Assembly (NCBI GenBank): GCA_034434015.1
Contig: DAOUAB010000059.1
Location: 1-64,000, forward strand
DNA length: 64,000 bases
Direction: 5' to 3'
Origin: SpSt-583 sp034434015
Lineage (GTDB): Bacteria; Chloroflexota; Anaerolineae; Anaerolineales; UBA6663
Position numbers and translations under genes: made by a program. Below, in pieces: positions 1 to 8,739 of this stretch. The notes beneath the pieces are model-generated. The model did not search any database, was not told where the DNA came from, and saw nothing but the letters and a program-made list of their open reading frames with translations. Position 1 is the stretch's first letter. Each line of letters opens with the position of its first letter.

Positions 1-52
1 CGTCGGTCAGCGGGTTGCGGCGGCGGTGGGGGTGTTCGGTGGGGTCAAGCAT
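1..52 (-). CDS. galT: Galactose-1-phosphate uridylyltransferase, N-terminal fragment (runs off window)
   Basis: The minus strand opens with ATG at 52-50, and this ATG overlaps the TGA stop of the GH36 gene by one base (TGATG). The 17 visible codons read MLDPTEHPHRRRNPLTD. This matches the start of bacterial GalT proteins, which carry a (D/E)HPHRR-NPLTG-W segment. GalT transfers UMP from UDP-glucose to galactose-1-phosphate in the Leloir pathway. It would be a logical last step after two alpha-galactosidases. The rest lies outside the window, so the call rests on a short but distinctive motif plus context. Confidence 0.75.
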   Translation of the reverse strand, partial: MLDPTEHPHRRRNPLTD

Positions 53-2301
53 CAGTCGACCTGCCTGAGATGAAGGGTGCGGCTGTAACCGGCCGGCTCG
101 CTCAGCCGTTCGTCGTTTGGATTCTCACATGCTTCGACCGGCAGGCCCAGGGTCATCAGCTCGTATCCGCTGGCCCGATGGACCGCGCGGCCGTGGCGGT
201 CGAGCGCCTGATAGGCGGCCCCGGCGTTTAAGCCGCGCAGGGGCGTCGGCGGGCGCAGGCGGCCCACCTGCTGATCGCGCAGGACCACCGAGTAGACGGC
301 CTCGCGCCCGTCCGGCAGGACATACTCGATCACGGAGGCGTCGCACTCCTCCAGCCGCTGGAGGCGGTACAGCCTCCCGGTCTGGATGATCGGCCGCAGC
401 CGCTTGTAGAACGCGATGTAACGCGCATACTCGGCCAGCTCGGCCTCGCCCAGCTCGTTCAGGCTGGAGCCGATCCCCAGGACGCCGCGCATGGCCACGT
501 CGAAACGCAAGCTCAGGTCGGTGACGCGCCGGGTGATGGGGTTGCGCTCGTGCGTCACCCAAGCCTCCATACAGCGCGCCGGATACGCCAGGCTGAACCC
601 TTCCTGGATGCGGATCCGGTCGAGCGCGTCGGTGTTGTCGCTCACCCAGGCCTGATCGGTGCGGGCCAGCACGCCGAGATCGATGCGCCCCCCGCCGCCC
701 GAGCAGCTCTGGATGTCCAGGCCGGGGTGTTTCCGGCGCAGGCGGTCCATGAGGCCGTAGACGCCCTCCACATGCCGGCGCCAGATGGCGCGGCCGGCCG
801 CCGAGCCCGGCTCGGTGGCCAGGCGGTTCATATCCCATTTGAAGAACGCGACCTGGTAGCGGTCCACCAGACTGTCCAGCACATTGAAGAGGTGCGCCAC
901 CACCTCCGGCCGCCCCAAGTCCAAAATCAACTGGTGGCGCGCCTCGGTGCGCGGCCGGCCCGGGAAGTGCAGGACCCAGTCCGGGTGCTGGCGGTAGAGG
1001 TCCGAGTCCGGGTTGACCATCTCCGGCTCGATCCACAGACCGAACTTCATCCCCAGCCGGTGGACCTCGCGGACCAGCGGCTCCAGGCCCTCCGGGAAGG
1101 CGTCCGCCCGCACGGTCCAGTCCCCGAGGCCGGCGGTGTCGTCGCGGCGCGCTCCAAACCAGCCGTCGTCCACGCAGAACAGCTCCACGCCGATGGCCGC
1201 GGCCTTGCGCGCCAGTTCGATCTGGCCGGCGATACTCAGGTTGAAGTAGGTGGCCTCCCAGCTGTTGTAGAGGACCGGGCGCCAGGCGGTGGGGCGCGCC
1301 GGAGCCGGCAGCACCCGCTCCTGGGTGAAGGCGTGCAGGCGCCGGCTGGCCCCGCCCCACCCATCCGGGCTGAGGCCGGTCACGAAGGCCGGCGTCACAT
1401 GCCGTTCGCCCGGCGCCAGCTCCAACCGGTCGTCGGCGAAGTTGTAGCCGCCGTGGACGCGCACCGCGTGGGTGGGCAGTTGTTCAAAGGCCAGGCGCCA
1501 ACTGCCGCTGTAGGCCAGCGCGCCGAAGTACACGACGCCCGTCTCCTCCCACGCCTGGCCGGGGCGGTTGAGCAGGAAGAACGGATTGCTGACGTGGCCG
1601 GTCTGCAGGCTGCGGCTCTCGATCAGTTTCAGGCCGGGCGCCAGCCGTTCGCGCTGGGTCGTGAACTCGCGCGCCCAGGTCCCGCTGACATAGGTCAGCT
1701 CGGTGGTCCCGGCCGGCAGATACAGCGAGGCGGAGTAGCAGACCTCAAACGTGACCGGGTGCCGGCCCAGGTTCTCCAGCTCCAGCCAGCGCTCCAGGAT
1801 ATCGTGCTCGGGCGTCAGCCGATAGCAGGCCGTCACCTGCAGCCCGTGGCCGGGGTCGGTCAGTCGCACCTGTAAGGTCTCGCGCGGGGCGGGGTTCGCG
1901 GCCGGCTGGCCGTGCTGGGGAGCGTAGCCGGGCGCGGCGTCGGTGACTACGCGATGGCCCACGTAGCGCAGGCGCAGGTCACGGATAGGCAGGTGGGCGG
2001 CCTCGTCGGCGGCCAGAGGCCGGGCCAGGGCCGGAAAGCCGGCCTTGAGCGTTGGCTCGTAGAGGGCGAGGTCGCCGAAGGTGGGCAGCTCATACGGCTG
2101 GAACTGCACCAGGAAGCTGACCGGCGTCTCATAATTGAGGTAGGCGGCCTCGCCGGCCAGCCCGGCTTCCGCGCTCGTCCCTGCCGGCCGCGGCCCCCAG
2201 CCCAGGTGGAACAGCCGGCCCTCCGCATCCACCTGGAAAGCGTAGAAACTGCGCTTGAGATTGAGGTTGAAGGTGCGGGTGTCGGGATTGAAAGCGATCA
2301 T
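52..2301 (-). CDS. Alpha-galactosidase, glycoside hydrolase family 36
   Basis: The 749-residue product has full GH36 length. An N-terminal beta-sandwich (about 30-290) precedes a TIM barrel starting near YNSWEATYFNLS. The catalytic nucleophile Asp lies in FFKWDMNR (about residue 488) and the acid/base Asp in WVSDNTDALDR (about 555). CSGGGGRIDLG is also typical of the family. It hydrolyses terminal alpha-1,6-galactosyl residues of raffinose-type sugars. There is no signal peptide, so it should act on imported oligosaccharides in the cytoplasm. It starts 6 bases after the GH4 gene and overlaps the start of the galT fragment, so all three are probably co-transcribed. Confidence 0.93.
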   Translation of the reverse strand: MIAFNPDTRTFNLNLKRSFYAFQVDAEGRLFHLGWGPRPAGTSAEAGLAGEAAYLNYETPVSFLVQFQPYELPTFGDLALYEPTLKAGFPALARPLAADEAAHLPIRDLRLRYVGHRVVTDAAPGYAPQHGQPAANPAPRETLQVRLTDPGHGLQVTACYRLTPEHDILERWLELENLGRHPVTFEVCYSASLYLPAGTTELTYVSGTWAREFTTQRERLAPGLKLIESRSLQTGHVSNPFFLLNRPGQAWEETGVVYFGALAYSGSWRLAFEQLPTHAVRVHGGYNFADDRLELAPGERHVTPAFVTGLSPDGWGGASRRLHAFTQERVLPAPARPTAWRPVLYNSWEATYFNLSIAGQIELARKAAAIGVELFCVDDGWFGARRDDTAGLGDWTVRADAFPEGLEPLVREVHRLGMKFGLWIEPEMVNPDSDLYRQHPDWVLHFPGRPRTEARHQLILDLGRPEVVAHLFNVLDSLVDRYQVAFFKWDMNRLATEPGSAAGRAIWRRHVEGVYGLMDRLRRKHPGLDIQSCSGGGGRIDLGVLARTDQAWVSDNTDALDRIRIQEGFSLAYPARCMEAWVTHERNPITRRVTDLSLRFDVAMRGVLGIGSSLNELGEAELAEYARYIAFYKRLRPIIQTGRLYRLQRLEECDASVIEYVLPDGREAVYSVVLRDQQVGRLRPPTPLRGLNAGAAYQALDRHGRAVHRASGYELMTLGLPVEACENPNDERLSEPAGYSRTLHLRQVD

Positions 2302-2307
2302 GACGGC

Positions 2308-3606
2308 TCAGTGGTATTCCGGCAACAGGCTCCCGTGCGCGGCGAGCAACTCGTCCACCAACGCCCAGATCTGGTCCAGGCTGAGTTCGGCGGCGGTGTG
2401 CGGGTCCAGCAGGGCGGCGTGGTAGATGTGCTCCCGCTTGCGCGTCAGCGCCGCCTCCACGGTCAGCGCCTGCACGTTGATGTTCGTCTGCATCAGGGCG
2501 GCCAGCTGGGGGGGCAGAGCGCCAATGCGCGTCGGCTGGACGCCGTTCCTGTCCACCAGACACGGGACTTCCACCGTGCAGCCGGCCGGCAGGTTGTCGA
2601 TCAGCCCGTGGTTGGGCACGTTGCCGTACACCACGCGCGGAGCCCCGGTCTCCAGGCTGTGGATGATCAGGGCGCCATACTCATGGCTGCGCTGATGGGT
2701 GATCTCCAGTTCGCCGCGCTCAAAGCGGTCGCGCAGCGCCTGCCACTCGGCGATCTGGCGCTCGCAGCGCGCCAGGTACTCGTCCAGCGGGATGTTGAAC
2801 CGCTCGATCAGGTCCGGGCGGTCGCGCTTGATGAACCACGGCACATATTCGCTGAAGTGTTCGCTGGACTCGGTGACGAAGTAGCCCAGCCGCGTCAGCG
2901 CCTCGTAGCGCACGCGGTTCCAGGCCGGCGCCCGGCCCTCGGCCGCCACCTGGCGGATGAGCGGGTACAGGTCCTGCCCGTTGCGCTCGAAGCGCAGGTA
3001 GAAGGCCATGTGGTTGATGCCCGCGCACAGGTAGTTGATCTCGTCCAGCGGTACGCCGATATCTTCCGCCAGTTGGCCGGCCGTGCCCTGCACGCTGTGG
3101 CACAGGCCCACGGTGTTGATCCGGCTCGCCCGGTTGACGGCCCAGCAGTTCATGGCCATCGGGTTGACGTACTGCAGCAAGGTGGCGTCCGGGCAGACGG
3201 CCTCCATATCGCGGACGATGTCCAGGAAGACGGGGATGGTGCGCAGACCGCGCATGATCCCGCCGATGCCGAGCGTGTCGGCGATGGTCTGGCGCAGGCC
3301 GTATTTCCTGGGGATCGCAAAGTCGATGACCGTGCCGGGTTTGTAGCCGCCCACCTGGAACAGGCTGATGACGTAGTCGGCGCCGTCCAGGGCCCGGCGG
3401 CGGTCCAGGGTGGCTTCGATCCTCGGCCGTGCGCCGAAGAACTCGGCCACCTTGTGGGCCACGATCTCGGAGGTGTGCAGGCGTTCCGGGTCGATGTCCA
3501 TCAGGCGGATGTGCGCGCCCGCGAGCTCCGGGAAGCTGAAGAGGTCGCCGAGCAGGTTCTTGGCGAAGACCGTGCTGCCGGCGCCGAGGAAGGTGATCCT
3601 GGTCAT
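2308..3606 (-). CDS. melA: Family 4 glycosidase, alpha-galactosidase (MelA-like)
   Basis: The 432-residue protein starts at the ATG at 3606 with MTRITFLGAGSTVFAKN, which contains the GH4 NAD-binding glycine motif; an upstream in-frame extension overlaps the preceding gene and was discarded. The Mn2+/substrate residues appear in QYVNPMAMN, the Cys-His pair in GLCHSVQGT, and the second His in CAGINHMAFY. These match alpha-galactosidase/alpha-glucuronidase-type GH4 enzymes, which use NAD+-dependent oxidation-elimination chemistry. Exact substrate cannot be read from sequence, but the adjacent GH36 enzyme and galT fragment favour alpha-galactosides. Having two unrelated alpha-galactosidases side by side is notable. 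Confidence 0.9.
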   Translation of the reverse strand: MTRITFLGAGSTVFAKNLLGDLFSFPELAGAHIRLMDIDPERLHTSEIVAHKVAEFFGARPRIEATLDRRRALDGADYVISLFQVGGYKPGTVIDFAIPRKYGLRQTIADTLGIGGIMRGLRTIPVFLDIVRDMEAVCPDATLLQYVNPMAMNCWAVNRASRINTVGLCHSVQGTAGQLAEDIGVPLDEINYLCAGINHMAFYLRFERNGQDLYPLIRQVAAEGRAPAWNRVRYEALTRLGYFVTESSEHFSEYVPWFIKRDRPDLIERFNIPLDEYLARCERQIAEWQALRDRFERGELEITHQRSHEYGALIIHSLETGAPRVVYGNVPNHGLIDNLPAGCTVEVPCLVDRNGVQPTRIGALPPQLAALMQTNINVQALTVEAALTRKREHIYHAALLDPHTAAELSLDQIWALVDELLAAHGSLLPEYH

Positions 3607-3617
3607 GCCGGCCGGTT

Positions 3618-4409
3618 CTACGGGGCGGGCGTCGCGGCCCGGGCCGCCGGCAGCGCCGCGCGCAGATAGGTGTGGGCGGCCAGGAGCAGCAGCGCCAGCT
3701 CGCCGGTGTTCCACCAGAAATGGACGTCCAGCCGGTTGGCCGTGGTCAGGCCCGGCAGCCGCGAGAGAAACGGGCCGCAGATCGCGGCGCTGCGCGCCAG
3801 CCAGCCATCCTGGCCAAAGATGCCCGGCAGGCCCTGAGCGGTGACGCCGGCGACGCCCAGGCTGCCCAGCTCCTGCAGGACGAGCAGGTAGCGCACGAAC
3901 ATATACGTGTGCTCGAAGGTGTGGGCCAGGGCCCAGACCAGCAGCGCCCAGGCCCAGCCGTTGCGGAACCCGCGCGCCACCAGCGCGGCCACGATCAGCA
4001 CCACGATCCAGTTCCAGATGAAATGCACCCACTCGCTGTTGGCCGGCGATAACAGCCCCACGGACTCCCGCGCCTCCCAGCCCAGGAGATGATACTGCAC
4101 CCACTGGGAGATGTGTTCCACGGTGTGAAAACCCTGCGCCACCAGCAGGAAGCTGACGCCCATGGCGGCGGCCCCATAACGGCGCTGGTCGGCGCGCCAT
4201 TTGAAGACACCCGGCACCAGCAGCACGATCAGCACCGCCGCCACCGCCGACCAGAATGGCCAGCCCAGCCAGTGCACGCCCAGGGACCCGACCACCACTC
4301 CGGCCAGGGCGGCCGCCAGCACGAGCGGCGTATATTCGCGCGGGTGAAGCAGGGTGAGGATCGGGATGTCGAGCCGGGCCTTCAGCGGCGGGGGAGGTTG
4401 GGCGTGCAT
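3618..4409 (-). CDS. Polytopic membrane protein with paired HTxEH motifs, function unknown
   Basis: The 263-residue product has about six to seven hydrophobic segments. The start ATG at 4409 is preceded by a good ribosome site (CCGGAGAAATTTTATG). Two similar histidine/glutamate motifs sit in membrane-spanning parts: QGFHTVEHISQ (about residue 94) and LAHTFEHTYMF (about 161). A third His-rich stretch, NSEWVHFIWNW, lies between them. Intramembrane His/Glu pairs of this kind suggest metal or haem binding, which is inference. It lies 23 bases after the ASPIC/VCBS protein and 11 bases before melA, inside the sugar operon. I do not recognise a named family. Confidence 0.7.
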   Translation of the reverse strand: MHAQPPPPLKARLDIPILTLLHPREYTPLVLAAALAGVVVGSLGVHWLGWPFWSAVAAVLIVLLVPGVFKWRADQRRYGAAAMGVSFLLVAQGFHTVEHISQWVQYHLLGWEARESVGLLSPANSEWVHFIWNWIVVLIVAALVARGFRNGWAWALLVWALAHTFEHTYMFVRYLLVLQELGSLGVAGVTAQGLPGIFGQDGWLARSAAICGPFLSRLPGLTTANRLDVHFWWNTGELALLLLAAHTYLRAALPAARAATPAP

Positions 4410-4432
4410 AAAATTTCTCCGGAGTGGACGGA

Positions 4433-6142
4433 TCAGCGCGTGAGGGTGAGCCAGGCGCCGGCGGCCAGCCGCGGGTCATCGGCCAGGCGCGTTTGCGCGC
4501 CGTCCGGCCAGCGGACCTCCAGGCCGTGCACAGCCGTCCCGGCCGGAAAACCGAAGTGGACGCGGGCCGGGTCGCTGGAGAGATAGCCGCTGCTGACGAG
4601 CACATCGCGGGTGAGAAGGCCGGCGCTGGTGCGCAGGACCAGCCGCGCGCCGATGGCGCGGGTGTTGGCGCTGGCCGGCCAGCGCAAATCCACCTCCAGG
4701 CCGGCGCCTCCGCACACCCGGTTCTCAAACAGCTGCGCCGGCGAACCCAGATTGTTGACCACCGCATCCAGGTCGCCGTCGTTGTCCAGGTCGGCCAGGC
4801 TCAGGCCCCGGCCGCTGGCCAGCGAGCCCAGGCCCCACTCGGGCGCAGGCAGGAAGGCGCCGCCGCCCGCGTTCCGGAAGGCCTGGTTCGGCTCGACCAG
4901 CTCGGCGCCGGGCAGATAGCCCAGCAGGTCGGCGTCGATCATACCGTTCACCACGTACAGGTCGAGCCAGCCGTCGTTGTCCAGGTCGCCGAATTTGCCG
5001 GACCAGCTCCAGCCGGTGGCGTCCAGGCCTCGCCGCAGGGATTCGTTCACATAGCGGCCGGCGGCGTCCGGGACCTGCAGGGCATTCCGCATCTGCTGCG
5101 GGTCCTTCTCCGACACCGGGCGCATGCTCGCTATCAGCGGCAGCCAGGCGGCCCAGGTCCGGGCGTCGGTAGTGGCGAAGGGCCGCATATCGGTGGCGAA
5201 GAGCGCCGGCCGGCCGCTGTTGTCGATGTCGCCCCAGGCCAGGTTCATGGTGCTGTGGCTGGTGGTGGCGAAGGGCGTGATGGTTTGCCAGCCGCCGTCC
5301 GCGCGCTGCCAGGCCATATCCGGCGTGTGAAAGTCATTGCCCACCAGGATCTCGGGCCGGCGGTCGCCGGTCACGTCGAACAGCGAGACCGCCAGCGCCT
5401 GGGACTGCGCGCTCAGGCGGTGCGGCTGGAAGGCCTCGCCCTGCTGTTCGTAATAATAGACGCCGGCGCCGTCGCTGAACAGGAAGTCGTTGCCGAGCAG
5501 GTTCAGTTCGGCGTCGTAGGAGCCGGCCACCACGTCCAGGGCGCCGTCGCCGTTCAGGTCGCCCCAGGCCATGGCCATGGCCGGCTTGTGCACGTTGCGC
5601 AAAGGCTGCCGGACGAAGGTCGGCCGGCCGCCGGCCTGGGCCGGCGGGGTATTGCGCCAGAAAGTCAACCCGGCCAGGCTGTGGGTGAAGACGATATCCA
5701 CCCGGCCGTCGCCGTCCACGTCCACGCTGTTGACGGCGCGGGCGTTCCGATCCGGCAGGCTCTGCGGGCTGAAATTCAGGGCGCCCTGGTTCCACAGGAG
5801 CGTGGCCGGGCCGGCGACGTTGGCCAGCACCACGTCCAGCCGGCCGTCGTCGTCCAGGTCTTCAATGGCGACGCCGGCGCCGTTGGTCTCGAACTGGTGC
5901 GGGATGGGGGTCCGGGCGGTGGTGGTGTGGGGCAGGGTGTGGGTCACGAAGGCGCCGGTGCAGGCGGTCGGCGCGGCCAGGGGGGCGGCGGCGGCCGTGA
6001 CCGGGGTGAGCGGGCCGGCCGGCGCCGGCGGAACCACGGCCGTCGGCCGGAGCCACCCCGGCACCAGGCCGGCCGCCAGCGCCAGCGCGGTCAGCAGCCC
6101 GAGTCGCAACGTCCAGTTTCTCAGGAGGCGCCCAGCGTTCAT
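4433..6142 (-). CDS. Exported FG-GAP/VCBS beta-propeller protein with C-terminal ASPIC/UnbV domain
   Basis: The 569-residue product starts at ATG 6142, where an AAGG lies eight bases upstream. The N-terminus (RLLRNWTLRLGLLTALALA) is a signal peptide or anchor. The body repeats Asp-rich calcium-loop motifs such as DLDDDGRLDVVLAN, DVDGDGRVDIVF, DLNGDGALDVV, DIDNSGRPALF, DLDNDGWLDLYVVNG and DLDNDGDLDAVVNN, as in integrin-like propellers. The C-terminus (VHFGFPAGTAVHGLEVRWPD) is the ASPIC/UnbV domain of CRTAC1-like proteins. Such proteins are extracellular and probably bind carbohydrate or protein ligands. Its place between the sugar-binding lipoprotein and the glycosidases suggests a surface role in substrate capture (inference). 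Confidence 0.88.
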   Translation of the reverse strand: MNAGRLLRNWTLRLGLLTALALAAGLVPGWLRPTAVVPPAPAGPLTPVTAAAAPLAAPTACTGAFVTHTLPHTTTARTPIPHQFETNGAGVAIEDLDDDGRLDVVLANVAGPATLLWNQGALNFSPQSLPDRNARAVNSVDVDGDGRVDIVFTHSLAGLTFWRNTPPAQAGGRPTFVRQPLRNVHKPAMAMAWGDLNGDGALDVVAGSYDAELNLLGNDFLFSDGAGVYYYEQQGEAFQPHRLSAQSQALAVSLFDVTGDRRPEILVGNDFHTPDMAWQRADGGWQTITPFATTSHSTMNLAWGDIDNSGRPALFATDMRPFATTDARTWAAWLPLIASMRPVSEKDPQQMRNALQVPDAAGRYVNESLRRGLDATGWSWSGKFGDLDNDGWLDLYVVNGMIDADLLGYLPGAELVEPNQAFRNAGGGAFLPAPEWGLGSLASGRGLSLADLDNDGDLDAVVNNLGSPAQLFENRVCGGAGLEVDLRWPASANTRAIGARLVLRTSAGLLTRDVLVSSGYLSSDPARVHFGFPAGTAVHGLEVRWPDGAQTRLADDPRLAAGAWLTLTR

Positions 6143-6202
6143 GGCCATTGCCTTGAGCCAGGGTGTGGGGCCCACGCTGACGGGAACGGGAGCCACGCTG
6201 AG

Positions 6203-6283
6203 GCGACGGTCCGGCGGCGCATCCCGTCGGCGCCGCCGGACCGTCGCCCTGACCGGCCAGGCCTCAAGGCCGGCCGGTCAGGG
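6203..6283 (-). terminator. Double GC-rich hairpin between the binding-protein and propeller genes
   Basis: Two strong inverted repeats lie back to back. The first has perfect 18-base arms at 6203-6220 and 6230-6247 around a 9-base loop. The second has perfect 12-base arms at 6247-6258 and 6272-6283. They follow the solute-binding protein stop on the transcribed strand. No T-run follows, so they may act as RNA stabilisers or processing sites that raise binding-protein mRNA relative to downstream genes, rather than as full terminators. Confidence 0.6.
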
Positions 6284-6295
6284 ATAGATTGATCC

Positions 6296-7699
6296 TTACT
6301 TGAACAGGGCGTTGACCTCGTCGTTGGCCTGTTTCAGGGCGGCGGCCGGGTCAACCTGGCCGAGCATGATCGAGTCCATGACCGGGGTCATGATGTTGGC
6401 GATCTGCGAGCCGTTATCCGTGATGGGGAACAGGAAGGTGGCGTTCGGGTCCAGCGCCACGTCGGTGAAGGCCGTCACGTCCACGCCCTGCGCCTCGCGG
6501 GTCTTGAGGTTGCGCTCGACGCCGGATTGCTGGGCCGGGAAGACCACGGCGCTGTCGCCGACGATGTTGGCGCACTCGGGCGAGGCGAGGAATTTCACCC
6601 ATTGCCAGGCTTCCTCGGGATGCTGGGTGCCGACGTAGATCGAGTCCGCCAGGCCGTTGAACATGCTCTTGCGGCCGTTCGGCCCGAGGGGCAGGAGGCC
6701 GAAGCCCACCTTGAACGAGGCGTTGGACAGGAAGTTGCCCACCTGCCAGGACCCCTCGGTGGTCATGGCGCCGTTGCCGGCCAGGAAGTACCCGTCGCCG
6801 CCGATGCCGGTCAGCGTCTCGACGGTCGGGGCGTAGCCCTTCTCGATCAGGCCCCGATACCAGACCATGGTCTCAGCCAGCTTGGGGTCGTCATAGTAGT
6901 ACTTGGTCGTCCAGGGCCCATCGGTGAACTTGAAGCCGTTGCTCACCGCGAACATGCTCCACTGGGTCTGGCCGGCGAAGCCGCCGCCGCCCTGATGGAT
7001 GAAGCCGTACTGGACGACCTTGGTCTTGTCGAAATTGGGGTCGAGGCCGTTGCGGCCCTGGTCGTCCAGGGTCAGCCTGGCGATGGTCTCCTCGAACGTG
7101 CCGCCGTCCTGGGCGTTCCAGGTCCACTCCTTCATGATGGCCGGGTCAATGCCGGCCTTCTCGAACATCTCCACATTATAGAAGACGGCGATGGTGTCCC
7201 AGTCTTTGGGCAGGCCGTAGCGTTTGCCCTCGCGCACCCACAGGTCGGCCAGGCCGGGCAGGTAAATGCTCAGGTCCACGTTGTCGCGCTTCACATACGG
7301 CTCGATATCCATGATCTGCTCTTTGACGGCAAATTCCGGATATTTGGCCAGGTGATCGGTGAAGACATCCGGGGCGTCGCCGGCCACAAAGCCGGTCTGG
7401 ATGGCGTTCCAGTAGTCGTCCCAGCCCTGCTGCTCGACGCTGATGGTGATGTTGGGGTTCTTGGCGGTAAAGGCCTCGGCGCATTGTTGATACGGCGGCA
7501 GCTGGGCCGAATCCCACATCACGTAGCGCAGGGTGACGGCCTCCCCGGAGGGGGCGGCGGTGGCGGCTGGCGCGCTGGTGGCCGCCGGGGCCGAGGTGGC
7601 CGCCGGGGCCGGGGTGGTCGCCGGACCGCAAGCTGCCAGAACCAGGCTGGCCATCAGCAACAGGGCCAGGCCGCTCCAGACGCGTTTCTGAGTGTTCAT
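6296..7699 (-). CDS. ABC transporter sugar-binding lipoprotein (family 1 extracellular solute-binding protein)
   Basis: The 467-residue precursor starts at ATG 7699 behind GGAGG. It has a short lysine/arginine head, a hydrophobic stretch and a lipobox (LVLAAC) followed by an Ala/Thr/Pro linker, so it is a lipid-anchored exported protein. The mature part has features of family 1 sugar-binding proteins: QQGWDDYWNAIQTGF, DVFTDHLAKYPEF, GNGAMTTEGSWQ and ADSIYVGTQHPEEAWQWVKF. It would capture an oligosaccharide and deliver it to the two permeases encoded immediately upstream. No ATPase gene is present in this cluster, so a shared MsmK/MalK-type ATPase elsewhere is expected, as in many such systems. 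Confidence 0.95.
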   Translation of the reverse strand: MNTQKRVWSGLALLLMASLVLAACGPATTPAPAATSAPAATSAPAATAAPSGEAVTLRYVMWDSAQLPPYQQCAEAFTAKNPNITISVEQQGWDDYWNAIQTGFVAGDAPDVFTDHLAKYPEFAVKEQIMDIEPYVKRDNVDLSIYLPGLADLWVREGKRYGLPKDWDTIAVFYNVEMFEKAGIDPAIMKEWTWNAQDGGTFEETIARLTLDDQGRNGLDPNFDKTKVVQYGFIHQGGGGFAGQTQWSMFAVSNGFKFTDGPWTTKYYYDDPKLAETMVWYRGLIEKGYAPTVETLTGIGGDGYFLAGNGAMTTEGSWQVGNFLSNASFKVGFGLLPLGPNGRKSMFNGLADSIYVGTQHPEEAWQWVKFLASPECANIVGDSAVVFPAQQSGVERNLKTREAQGVDVTAFTDVALDPNATFLFPITDNGSQIANIMTPVMDSIMLGQVDPAAALKQANDEVNALFK

Positions 7700-7793
7700 T
7701 ACGTTCGCCTCCACAGGATAGTTGAACGGAAAGTCAGATGAGCAGGATCGGTTCAAGCGCGTGGTCGTTGGTGAGGCCTGACCTCCTCCGGGT

Positions 7794-8714
7794 TTATTTG
7801 AACCCGGTGAACTGGATCGAGTTCACGACGCGCCGGCCGAACAGCAGGAACACGCCTAAAGTCGGGATCATGCTGATGAGCGTCGCCGCCATCAGCCCCG
7901 TCCAGTCCGGCACGCCCTGCGGCGTCTGGGATTTGAAGACGGCCAGCGCCACGGTGAGCACCCGCACGCTCTCGTCCTTGCCCACCAGCGACGGCCAGAA
8001 GTAGCTGTTCCAGGTGCCGACAAAGGTGAGCAGGGCCAGCGTGGCGATGGGCGGGATACTGATGGGCAGGATCACGCGCCAGAAGATGCCAAAGGTGCCG
8101 GCGCCATCCAGGGCGGCGGCCTCCTCCAGTTCGCGGTTGACGCCCAGGAAGAACTGGCGCAGGAAGAAGACTGCGAACGGCGACATCAACAGCGTGGGCG
8201 CGACGATCCCCAAGAAGGTATTGCCCCAATCCAGGTCGCGGTGGATCAGCAGGTAATTGGGGATCAGGGTGACAATGCCCGGGATCATCAGCGCCGCCAG
8301 GTACAGGTTGAAAAGCGGGTCGCGCAGCGGGAATTTCAGCCGGGCGAAGGCGTAGGCGGCCAGGGCGCTGAAGAAGGTCTGGCCGACCACGGTGACCGAG
8401 GTGACGATGGCCGAGTTGCGCGCGAAGAGCCAGAAGTTGATTTTTTGGCCGGAGCCGCCCAGGGCAATCGCGGTGGCGGTGTCGACCTGGCCCAGGACCC
8501 GGCCGAAATTCAGCCAGGTGAAGCCGACGGGCAAGATCGAATCCGGGTTGGCCAGCAGGTCCTTCTTGGTGGAGAGCGCGGTCCGCACCACCCACCAGAA
8601 CGGCGCGAGGGTGATGAAGATGGCCAGGCCCACCACGAGCCAGGCCGCGAGTTTGCCGGCCGACAGGCGCCGGCGCTGACCGCTGCGGACGGGGGCGAGC
8701 GTGTGAGTGGTCAT
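7794..8714 (-). CDS. Carbohydrate ABC transporter permease, MalG/UgpE type
   Basis: The 306-residue inner-membrane protein has six predicted helices. The cytoplasmic coupling (EAA) loop reads EEAAALDGAGTFGIFWRVIL. The conserved C-terminal tail is short (LFGRRVVNSIQFTGFK). It pairs with the upstream MalF-type permease, 25 bases away, to form the channel for the sugar imported by the adjacent lipoprotein. A 94-base gap separates it from the binding-protein gene. Confidence 0.95.
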   Translation of the reverse strand: MTTHTLAPVRSGQRRRLSAGKLAAWLVVGLAIFITLAPFWWVVRTALSTKKDLLANPDSILPVGFTWLNFGRVLGQVDTATAIALGGSGQKINFWLFARNSAIVTSVTVVGQTFFSALAAYAFARLKFPLRDPLFNLYLAALMIPGIVTLIPNYLLIHRDLDWGNTFLGIVAPTLLMSPFAVFFLRQFFLGVNRELEEAAALDGAGTFGIFWRVILPISIPPIATLALLTFVGTWNSYFWPSLVGKDESVRVLTVALAVFKSQTPQGVPDWTGLMAATLISMIPTLGVFLLFGRRVVNSIQFTGFK

Positions 8715-8739
8715 GGTCGCCTCGGGGAGAGCCGCCCGG

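Noticed and set aside
3607..4767. Upstream extension of the melA frame
   Set aside because: It overlaps two genes in other frames, and the GH4 NAD motif begins at the ATG at 3606.
4424..6292. Long plus-strand frame opposite the VCBS protein
   Set aside because: The minus-strand frame shows clear propeller repeats and an ASPIC domain; the plus-strand frame is its shadow.
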